Shown: positions 54,214 to 61,088 of the stretch, in pieces
Numbering within the stretch: the first letter of the stretch is position 1
Layout: each line of letters opens with the position of its first letter
Translations under genes and position numbers: made by a program
Assembly (NCBI GenBank): GCA_963836015.1
Contig: CAWIIF010000015.1
Location: forward strand, 1,426,001 to 1,490,000
Source of the DNA: CAWCDJ01 sp963836015
Lineage (GTDB): Bacteria; Acidobacteriota; Terriglobia; Bryobacterales; Bryobacteraceae
Length of the DNA stretch: 64,000 bases
Reading direction: 5' to 3'
Notes under the pieces: generated by a model
What the model saw: the letters and a program-made list of their open reading frames with translations, nothing else
What the model was told of the DNA's origin: nothing
Databases searched by the model: none

Positions 54214-55107
54214 TCAGGCCATTTCTTCGGTGAAGCCGGCTCGCTTTTCTTCCGTTGTCTGCTCGAACTGCGGCGGGATAGAGAGTTCGCCTTCTTCGAA
54301 GTAAAGTTCGCGGCCAGCGTCCAATTGAAAGGATCGCGGCGCGGCGGCAACCGTCTGAGCGGAAATCCCGGCTTGCGAGTTCACCCGGGTCGCGGCCGCA
54401 TTCTTACTGCCGGGAATGGAGATGCGAATCCCACGCGCCAGTTCCTCGGCCTGAAACGTCCCGGCTTCGACGCGTACGGGGACAATCTGGTCGAAGTCCG
54501 GCGGCGCGGCTATCAGGTGGCAAGCGAACAACTCATCGCCTTTGCCGAAGAGCAGGTATTCGAGTTGAGCTGGGCGCTTCTCGGCCGCGTTGAAAGGGTG
54601 TGCGTACAATACTTTCCGCACGGAGATCGTGCCACCCGTCAGGATCTTGACACGCCCCTGACGCTCCAAATGCCCGCGAAACACCGCGGCCACGGGAAAC
54701 TCACTCGCCTGGGCGGGGCCAGTCGCGGCGGGGAACAATGTGGCGAGGACGAACGGCTCCGGCTGCAGCGTATACATGCGGACCTGAGGATGCGTCTGGC
54801 GATCGTCGAAGTAGGTCTGCTGCGGGTTCCCCGCGCGCGCGCTGAGCGTTGCGTCAAGGATTACCTGGAATCGATGCGGTGTAACATACGCATCCTTACG
54901 CGCATTCAGCTTATCGAACATGGGGAGGTGGGATACGTAGAGGGTCTTCTCTCCAAAGACCATCATGTTATGAGTGGCCGGAGGCTCGCCCGGACCCTGA
55001 GCATTCCCGTGCTCGGATGTTATCGCCGCGCAGGCGGCCACGATCCCTGCCGTCCGGCTCGCAAACGCACGCCGGGTAAGACCACAATCGCCTTGAATGC
55101 TGTTCAA
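54214..55107 (-). CDS. Exported protein with twin-arginine-like signal, function unknown
   Basis: A 297-residue protein starting at TTG at 55107 with AAAGGA upstream. The N-terminus has LTRRAFASRTAGIVAACAAI, similar to a twin-arginine signal, followed by ITSEHGNAQG. No family recognised; the mature part is beta-rich (TLYVSHLPMFDKL, RFQVILDATLSARAG, RMYTLQPEPFVLATLFP). First gene of the operon that continues with the fibre-like, metalloprotease and glycosidase-like genes, all exported. Divergent from the PEP-CTERM gene. Confidence 0.75.
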   Translation of the reverse strand: MNSIQGDCGLTRRAFASRTAGIVAACAAITSEHGNAQGPGEPPATHNMMVFGEKTLYVSHLPMFDKLNARKDAYVTPHRFQVILDATLSARAGNPQQTYFDDRQTHPQVRMYTLQPEPFVLATLFPAATGPAQASEFPVAAVFRGHLERQGRVKILTGGTISVRKVLYAHPFNAAEKRPAQLEYLLFGKGDELFACHLIAAPPDFDQIVPVRVEAGTFQAEELARGIRISIPGSKNAAATRVNSQAGISAQTVAAAPRSFQLDAGRELYFEEGELSIPPQFEQTTEEKRAGFTEEMA

Positions 55108-55536
55108 TTAGGTCCTTTGGTAAATAGATAGGACTGATCGACCCTATACCCACTGAAATACTAAGCGCGACGCCTGGCAATAGCAAGGGCTAATCCCGCC
55201 CTCATGCACACCTTGTCCGTTAAGATGCATATTTAGCCGGTCGGCCAATAACGCGCGGCACAGCGCGCCGCTGCCAATGGCGGCACGCTGTATCGTTCCA
55301 GAAAACCGTCAACGCGGCGGGTCCGCCGACGAGAACCGGGTTCGCGCAGAGCGCGAGTTGCTCGCCGTCGGCCACCCGGCGGGATCCACCGCTCCCAACC
55401 CTCGATTCGTACGAAACCTCACTGGGTCTGGTACTTTTGGTTGCCAGAGTTCGGTACCGTACCTTCCAGAATCAGGTATATTCCTGATAACTTGTGGCTA
55501 ATATGCCGATATAATCCAAAGACCCTCGGAGGGGCT
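55108..55536. other. 429-bp divergent regulatory region
   Basis: Between the exported operon (minus) and the PEP-CTERM gene (plus). Contains an ATCAGG/CCTGAT dyad at 55471-55488, a TATAAT-like hexamer at 55511-55516, and a GGTACCGTACC dyad nearby. No gene or RNA recognised in the rest. Confidence 0.5.
55471..55488 (+). promoter_or_regulatory. Candidate operator upstream of PEP-CTERM gene
   Basis: Perfect inverted repeat ATCAGG...CCTGAT with a 6-base spacer, 49 bases before the start codon and just upstream of a TATAAT-like box at 55511-55516. Position and symmetry fit a dimeric repressor or activator site. Confidence 0.4.
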
Positions 55537-56583
55537 ATGTCGAAAATATTGCCACTTGCTGTCGCCGTGCTGTCAGCGGCTTCGATCGGTGCGAACGCTG
55601 CCACTATCTCCTTCAATACGTTCGTCTCGAGTTCCAGCATCAACGCTGCGGAAGGCCAGAACCAGACGATCGGCTTCACCTATGCCGGTAACAAGTTTGT
55701 CGGATCGGTTTACTTCGGCGCCAACAACAACCAGCTCTATTCAACGGATCTTACCGGCGGCAACGTCCAGCAGTTCGGTTCGCCGATTCCTACCGCGAAT
55801 GGCGAGGTCGTGCTGGCTGCCTCGCTAGGTCAGGGCGGGTTCCCTACCGGCGATATCTATACAGGCTCCGAGGCCAATGGCAACATCTACCACATCAGCA
55901 ATGCCGGCGGCGCTGCCACACTATTCGCGAGCGGCCTGACCGGAGGAGTGCGCGGTATTCTCTTCGACCCGGATTCAACCTTCGGCGGCGATATGCTCGT
56001 CACCACCAACTCCGGAAATATCTATCGGGTCAACAGTGCCGGTGTCGCGACGGTCCTCGCCAGCGTGGGAGAGGACACCGAAGGCATGGACATCGCTACC
56101 TCGGCGTGGGGTCCGTTCGCCGGCTATCTGCTTGTTGATTCGGAAGGCAGCGGGACCTTGCGGCTCATCAGCCCGACCGGTGGCGTGACGCTAGTCGGGA
56201 CTGTACCCGAAGCCGAGACGGTCAGTTTTGTGCCGCTGAATCTCGGTCTTTCGGGAAATTCTCTGGAAGGCTTCTATGTTGCGAATTATGCTGTCAACAT
56301 CCAGTTCGCGGATGCCAGCCAGTTCGCGGGTCTCCAGGGGGATGCCGTCATCACCAGCGAGGACCCCGTGAATTCGCGCCTCTGGGACGTCCACTACGAC
56401 AGCGGCAGCGGCACCTTCGCCGTTACCCAATTGGACGGTCACCTGCCCAACCAGTCTGAAGACGGCATCTTTGTGACTACGCAGCGCATTATTGATGTCT
56501 CGTCTCCGGAGCCGTCCACCCTGTTGCTTGCCGGCGGCGCGTTCCTGATTGCCGGCTTAGTGCGCCGGAAACGTCGCGCTTAA
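55537..56583 (+). CDS. PEP-CTERM sorting signal protein
   Basis: A 348-residue protein with GGAGG before the ATG and a signal peptide (MSKILPLAVAVLSAASIGAN then AATI). The C-terminus is a PEP-CTERM signal: SSPEPSTLLLAGGAFLI followed by AGLVRRKRR. This sends proteins to exosortase processing at the outer envelope, often with exopolysaccharide. The middle part is a beta-propeller-like repeat region (VGSVYFGANNNQLYSTDLTG, GDIYTGSEANGNIYHISNAG, GDMLVTTNSGNIYRVNSAG). No exosortase gene is in the window. Confidence 0.9.
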   Translation: MSKILPLAVAVLSAASIGANAATISFNTFVSSSSINAAEGQNQTIGFTYAGNKFVGSVYFGANNNQLYSTDLTGGNVQQFGSPIPTANGEVVLAASLGQGGFPTGDIYTGSEANGNIYHISNAGGAATLFASGLTGGVRGILFDPDSTFGGDMLVTTNSGNIYRVNSAGVATVLASVGEDTEGMDIATSAWGPFAGYLLVDSEGSGTLRLISPTGGVTLVGTVPEAETVSFVPLNLGLSGNSLEGFYVANYAVNIQFADASQFAGLQGDAVITSEDPVNSRLWDVHYDSGSGTFAVTQLDGHLPNQSEDGIFVTTQRIIDVSSPEPSTLLLAGGAFLIAGLVRRKRRA

Positions 56584-56594
56584 TTCTTACTGAC

Positions 56595-57317
56595 TTAGAC
56601 GCCCATCCCTTGGCGGCCGCGCTTCCCTCCCAGGAAATGCGCGGCCCACCCCGCCGCCGCTCCCCCCGCGCTGCTCAACGGAAGCACCGCCGTGTGCCAG
56701 ACCATCACGTGCAGCGCTTCGAAATTCGCGCAGTGCAATTCCAGCATCGTCACGCCCACCAGTCCCGCCAGAGTGCCGATCGCCAGGCCGGCCGCGGCCG
56801 GATGAACGAAGAATCCCCGGCGCAGCAGCAGCCACCCGGCCAGGCCGGCCGGTACCGCCTGCGCCAGGCCCGCGGTCAGGCACACCAGCCCCGCCGGCAC
56901 GAACCGCACCGTCCGGTAATCGTCGAACAGCGCGGCGAAGAGAGCCGCCAGCGCGACGCTGCCGCCCGCCAGCATCCAGCCCGGCGCCGCCCGCCGCCGG
57001 CTGCCAGGCGTCATCTGGTCCACGCACAGTGTGGCTGCCAGCCACGTGAGCAGTCCCAGGGCGGGGAAGATCGCCGCAAGCTCCGCCCAGCCCAGCTGGT
57101 GAAGGCCGTGAAGCCCCAGCAGGGCCCCTCCGCCCACCGCCAGCGCCCCCGAGAGGAATACCAGGCCGCCCGCCAGGACCCATCTTGGCGGCAGCCGCCG
57201 TACCGGGCGCGCCGAGTCTCCGATGGACTTCGCAATCTTGTCCACCAGCCCGGCGTCAACATCGTCGCCGGCCCGTGCAGCCGCCTTCAGGATGTCGTCG
57301 ATGTCTCCGTCTCTCAT
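56595..57317 (-). CDS. NrsF-like (DUF1109) membrane anti-sigma factor
   Basis: A 240-residue protein whose ATG overlaps the sigma stop (ATGA). About six membrane helices are visible (WVLAGGLVFLSGALAVGG, LAAIFPALGLLTWLAATLCV, LAGGSVALAALFAALF, GLVCLTAGLAQAVPAG, GLAIGTLAGLVGVTMLEL). Conserved cysteines (TLCVDQM, LELHCANFEALHVMVWHT) match NrsF proteins, which hold ECF sigma factors at the membrane and release them on redox or metal stress. The partner is the ECF factor just upstream. Confidence 0.85.
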   Translation of the reverse strand: MRDGDIDDILKAAARAGDDVDAGLVDKIAKSIGDSARPVRRLPPRWVLAGGLVFLSGALAVGGGALLGLHGLHQLGWAELAAIFPALGLLTWLAATLCVDQMTPGSRRRAAPGWMLAGGSVALAALFAALFDDYRTVRFVPAGLVCLTAGLAQAVPAGLAGWLLLRRGFFVHPAAAGLAIGTLAGLVGVTMLELHCANFEALHVMVWHTAVLPLSSAGGAAAGWAAHFLGGKRGRQGMGV

Positions 57318-57901
57318 CGAGCCTCTCCCGCCCTGCGGCCCAGTCCCTTGGCGGTCAGCCGCTCGCGCAGCCGCTCGTAGGCTCGGTGTGCCTTCTGCTT
57401 GACCGATCCCACGCTCGACGACGTGGCGCGCGCGACCTCCTCCAGCGACATCTCCGAGAACTTCAACATCGCTACCACTTCCCGCTGGCTCTCGGGCAGC
57501 CCCGCCAGCAGCGTCTCCAGATCCGGAACCACCGTGCCCTCCCGTCCCGGCTCCGGCGCCGCCATCTCCGGCAGTTCCTCCACCTGCTGCTCGCGGAACT
57601 CCGTGCGGCTCGCCTTTCGATAGTGATCTACACGAGTGTACCGTGCGATGGCGTACAGCCACGGCAGCACCGGCTCTCCCGTGCGATAGGTGTGCCGCGC
57701 TTCGTGGATCCTCAGCCACGTCTCCTGAAGCAGGTCGTCCGCATGCCTCCGGCTCGCCAGTTGCGCCAGAAAATAGCGATGGATCTGCGGGCTCACGCGA
57801 TGAACCAGTGCCGCGGCGGCGGTCGAGTCCCCCTCTTGGTAACGGGCCATTAGCGTTTCCAGGCTGGTGTTCGCGTGCACGTCGGCAGGGCGCTCACCCA
57901 A
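57314..57901 (-). CDS. ECF sigma factor paired with NrsF-like anti-sigma factor
   Basis: A 195-residue protein starting at TTG at 57901 (alternatives GTG 57880 or ATG 57850). Region 2: LMARYQEGDSTAAAALVHRV, RRHADDLLQETWLRIHEARH, VLPWLYAIARYTRVDHYRKA. Region 4: LPESQREVVAMLKFSEMSLE, VARATSSSVGSVKQKAHRAY. It forms a translationally coupled pair with the NrsF-like gene. The divergent upstream region carries an inverted repeat that may be the promoter or operator. Confidence 0.93.
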   Translation of the reverse strand: MGERPADVHANTSLETLMARYQEGDSTAAAALVHRVSPQIHRYFLAQLASRRHADDLLQETWLRIHEARHTYRTGEPVLPWLYAIARYTRVDHYRKASRTEFREQQVEELPEMAAPEPGREGTVVPDLETLLAGLPESQREVVAMLKFSEMSLEEVARATSSSVGSVKQKAHRAYERLRERLTAKGLGRRAGEAR

Positions 57902-57940
57902 TTATTACCATGGCCGGCTCCTTGACGTGTGTTCGGTGCC

Positions 57941-57999
57941 GGGCCCGGAAAAGTTACGCAGATTTTTTTTGCGCCCGCCGTAACTTTCTCCCGGCCCAC
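57941..57999. promoter_or_regulatory. Inverted repeat between the sigma gene and the secreted propeller gene
   Basis: AAAGTTACG (57950-57958) and CGTAACTTT (57979-57987) are perfect complements. The flanks extend the symmetry: GGGCCCGGA on the left and its imperfect counterpart TCCCGGCCC on the right. The two start codons lie at 68 and 78 bases outside it. Either a divergent sigma-factor recognition element or an operator. A T-run of eight bases lies in the spacer. Confidence 0.55.
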
Positions 58000-58025
58000 T
58001 CCGAACCACTCTGCGAGGAGCAAGC

Positions 58026-59042
58026 ATGAAGAACATCGCACGGAACATCTTCCTATCGCTGATCGGGGCCGCCGCCGCCTTTGCCGCCGCCCCCGCCACC
58101 GGCCCCCTGGTGGTCACCGCGTCTAACCAGGTCCAGAACCAGCTCATGGTCTATGACTCCGCCGGGCATCTGCTGCAGACCCTGGCCACCGGAGGGAAGG
58201 GCGGCGTGAGCGGCAATTCCGGCGGTGTCGCCGCCTGGAACGGCTTCGTGGCCGTCGTCAACTTCAATTCGCAGACCGTATCGGTATTCGAGCGCGTTCG
58301 CAACCGCCTCCAACTGAGCCAGTCCATTCAAACCGCTTCCAGCCCCGTGTCGGTCGCCTTTGGTCACAATCATCTCTACATCCTCGGCACCACCCGGGTC
58401 GAATCGCACCTCATCTTCGGCCGCCTCGTCGATCCCAACCCCGATGGCGTCGTCGCCCTGCTGAAGTCCGATGGATCCGCCGCCCAGGTCGGCGTCCTCC
58501 CGGACAGCCTCGTCATTACCGAGAAGAACAGCGTCATCGAGACCATCGGTCTGCTCTTCGACGATTCGGTCTCCGGACTCCCCGCCCTCGTCATGCACAT
58601 CCCCGCCAACGTGGATACCCCGTTCGGACTCGTGACCCGCGGCAACAATGCGTACGTGACCATCGCCCACGCCGATGAAATCAGCCTCGTCCGCAATGGC
58701 AGCGTGCTCACCACCACTCCCTCCGGCACCCAGCATGCGCCGTGTTGGGCTGCCCTGGTCGGCCCGTTCCTGTACTCCACCAATTCGCCCAGCAAGTCGG
58801 TCTCCCGTTACGCCGTATACGGCCAGAAGATCGTTCAGGATGCCGCCGTTGCCGCCAGCTTCAACGGAAGCCCCACCGATATTGCTTCCGGAGCCGGTAT
58901 GGTTGCCGTGATCGACGGCTCTGGCGCCACGACTCACCTGTCGATCTTCAACGTCGACGAAGATGGCAACCTGACCGTCAACGGCTCTGCCGACATGAAC
59001 GTCGCCGCCAACGGCGTCGCCATCGTCTCCGAGCGGCCGTAA
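58026..59042 (+). CDS. Secreted YVTN/WD-like beta-propeller protein
   Basis: A 338-residue protein with GAGGAG before the ATG and a signal peptide (NIFLSLIGAAAAFAAAPA). It contains propeller-like repeats (VVTASNQVQNQLMVYDSAGH, VAVVNFNSQTVSVFERVRNR, VSVAFGHNHLYILGTTRV, NNAYVTIAHADEISLVRNGS). No enzyme residues are recognised. It is divergent from the ECF/NrsF pair and shares its upstream region, so it is a good candidate target of that sigma factor. Confidence 0.85.
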   Translation: MKNIARNIFLSLIGAAAAFAAAPATGPLVVTASNQVQNQLMVYDSAGHLLQTLATGGKGGVSGNSGGVAAWNGFVAVVNFNSQTVSVFERVRNRLQLSQSIQTASSPVSVAFGHNHLYILGTTRVESHLIFGRLVDPNPDGVVALLKSDGSAAQVGVLPDSLVITEKNSVIETIGLLFDDSVSGLPALVMHIPANVDTPFGLVTRGNNAYVTIAHADEISLVRNGSVLTTTPSGTQHAPCWAALVGPFLYSTNSPSKSVSRYAVYGQKIVQDAAVAASFNGSPTDIASGAGMVAVIDGSGATTHLSIFNVDEDGNLTVNGSADMNVAANGVAIVSERP

Positions 59043-59514
59043 CCGCGTTCACCGCACTTCGAAATTATTTCGCGTTGATTCCGGGCCGGTTCCGCGCCGC
59101 TGGCCCGGCTGCCCCTGGTCCCGCCGATTATCATGGAATCGTAAGTAGGGTTGCGCCCCACCCGCGCCACCCGCGACAAGGTCTTTCTTCCTGGCCAGGA
59201 AGCGTTGCATTGCGGTGGACTGAACTTCCCGTAGGGCCCTTAAAGCCCGAACGGTCATCACCTACGTGGATGAGACCGGCGGGGAGACTTTGGGTTCGAA
59301 CCCATCCCATCCTTTGGATGAACGGATAGCGCGTATCGCCGTCCCAAGGGATCTCAGAGAGCGAAGATCGAATCGGCAAGGATATGTGGGCCATCCAGCC
59401 CGCCTAGGTCCTCGAAGTTCTCGCTCGACCCACTGGGCGGCCGGACCACGTCCGGCGAAAAGTCCGAGCACCCCCGGCCGCCCCCGCAGCGCCTACCCGT
59501 AGTGTCTTTTTGTG

Positions 59515-59536
59515 GGGTAGGCCTCCCGGCCTGCCC
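59515..59536. repeat. Dispersed intergenic hairpin, copy 4
   Basis: Arms GGGTAGGCC and GGCCTGCCC with TCCC loop; identical to copy 3. Preceded by a run of T (TCTTTTTGTG). Confidence 0.7.
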
Positions 59537-59538
59537 AA

Positions 59539-59553
59539 GGCGCCGGAGGCGCC
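59539..59553. repeat. Second hairpin of bipartite element, copy at 59.5 kb
   Basis: GGCGCC/GGCGCC stem with a GGA loop, following hairpin copy 4 by two bases, as seen at 48481. Confidence 0.6.
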
Positions 59554-59562
59554 CTTTCTTGG

Positions 59563-59598
59563 CCGTCCTCCGCTCCCTCTCTCCCGGGAAGACGCGCC
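59563..59598 (+). repeat. Second copy of the 38-bp intergenic repeat
   Basis: Shares the CCGTCCTC...CGCTCCCTCTC...CCCGGGAAGAC...CGCC pattern of 48878-48916 with a short deletion. Confidence 0.5.
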
Positions 59599-59632
59599 GT
59601 TTTCCCCCTTCGCCCCAAATCCAATCTTCCCT

Positions 59633-59678
59633 TCTGACTCTCCGCGCTTCCTCCGCGCCTCCGCGTCTCCGCGGTGAG
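59633..59678 (-). repeat. CCGCG-rich interspersed repeat
   Basis: On the minus strand it reads TCACCGCGGAGACGCGGAGG followed by further CGCGGAG units. This matches a degenerate intergenic repeat style common in many soil and sediment genomes. Its role is unknown. Confidence 0.5.
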
Positions 59679-59757
59679 CATTCCTCCTCAACTAAAGCCA
59701 CCACCCAAACGAGGTGTACATTTCCGGCTCTGCGCGCTACACTCAGGAGGGAGTCTT

Positions 59758-61009
59758 ATGTCCACTCGCGATACCGGTCATTCCGCCGTACGGCCTCGCA
59801 CCGCCGTCCTCACCCGGGGCTTCGACCCTAGCCTCTCTTTCGGTTCCGCCCGTCCCGCCGTCTTCCGCAGCTCGACCTACGTATTTGCCACTCCGGAAGC
59901 CGCCGAGCACGCCTTCGCCATTGCCAACGGCAAGGTCCAGCCGGCCGAAGGCGAGCGCGCCGACCTCATCTATTCGCGTTTCTCCCACCCCAACGCCGAG
60001 ATCTTCGAAGACCAGATCGTCCCGCTCGAGCCCGGCGCCGCCGACGCTGCCGTCTTCAACTCCGGCATGGCCGCCATCATGACCGCGTTCTTCGCCTTCG
60101 GACGCCCCGGCAGCTCCATCGTTTACACCACCCCCCTCTACGGCGGCACCACCGGCCTGATCCACAACTTTCTCGAACCCTTCGGCATGCACGGCATCCC
60201 CGTCGCGTCCGGTAAAGCCGATGCCATCGACGAAGCCATCCGCACCGCCCGCGATTGCGCCATCGTCTACATGGAAACTCCGGCCAACCCCACCCTCATC
60301 ATGACCGACATCGAGCGCGCCGCCGAGGCCGTCCAGCGCCATCCCGACCATCCCATGCTGATGGTGGACAACACTTTCCTCGGCCCCACCTTCCAGCACC
60401 CCCTCCTGCTGGGCGCCGACATGACGCTCTATTCCGCCACCAAGTACCTCTCCGGCTTCAGCGACATGGTGGCCGGCGTGGCCCTCGCCAAGGATCCCGC
60501 CGTCATCCAGAAACTCCGCTCCCGCCGGGGCATGTTCGGTAACATCCTCCAGCCCGACGAGTGCTGGCTGCTCGATGGCCGCCTGCCCACCGTGGCTCTC
60601 CGCATGAACCGCCAGAGCAAGAACGCCCAGCGCATCGCCGAAGCCCTCCACGGCCACAAGCTCCTGAAGCCGCGTCATCTACCCGACCCTCTTCACCGAC
60701 CCCGAGCAGAAGCGCATCTTCGAGAAGCAGTGCGCCTACCCCGGCGGCCTCTTCTCCATCGATTTCAAGGGCGGCAAGGACGCTGCGTTCGAATTCCTCC
60801 GCCACGTCCGCCTCGCCAAGAACGCCGTCTCCCTGGGCGGCGTCGAGACGCTCACCTGCCATCCCAAATCCACCACGCATTCCGGCATGAGCGCCGCCGA
60901 GCTGTCCGAATCCGGCGTCACCGACGGCCTGGTCCGCATCTCCGTCGGCATCGAAGACTGGCGCGACCTCCTCGCCGATTTCGAGCAAGCCCTGGCCGCC
61001 ATCGCATAG
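59758..61009 (+). CDS. Cys/Met metabolism PLP-dependent lyase (methionine gamma-lyase-like), with +1 frame disruption
   Basis: ATG at 59758 with AGGAGGGAG upstream. A PLP enzyme of the cystathionine gamma-synthase/methionine gamma-lyase family: YSRFSHPNAEIFEDQIVPLE, AVFNSGMAAIMTAFF, PLYGGTTGLIHNFL, VYMETPANPTLIMTDI, MVDNTFLGPTFQHPLLLG, and PLP lysine in YSATKYLSGFSDMVAG. The frame breaks near 60667-60675: VIYPTLFTDPEQ and the C-terminal domain (VSLGGVETLTCHPKSTTHS) continue one base out of phase to the TAG at 61007-61009. The corrected protein is about 416 residues. One extra base is the simplest explanation. Confidence 0.9.
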
Positions 61010-61088
61010 TCCTCGCACAGAGCCGCGACCGTAAGGGAGCGGGCGGTCCGCTACAATTGTATTTAGTCCACTCTGACAAGGATTCCCA

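Larger units (their letters stand above)
59043..59757. other. 715-bp intergenic region with repeats, no gene supported
   Basis: Contains, in order, an unremarkable 450-bp stretch with several open frames but no recognisable protein, hairpin copy 4 at 59515, its second hairpin at 59539, the 38-bp repeat at 59563, and a CCGCG-rich repeat near 59633-59678 similar to sequences (TCACCGCGGAGACGCGGAGG on the other strand) found between genes in many environmental bacteria. Confidence 0.6.

Noticed and set aside
59285..59310. GGGTTCGAACCC sequence resembling a tRNA T-arm
   Set aside because: The 5-bp T-stem does not pair beyond three bases around TTCGAAC, and no acceptor, D or anticodon arm with correct spacing is present upstream.
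59131..59471. Small minus-strand frames between the propeller gene and the PLP lyase
   Set aside because: No ribosome-binding site or recognised family; the sequence is not maintained across the overlapping frames.
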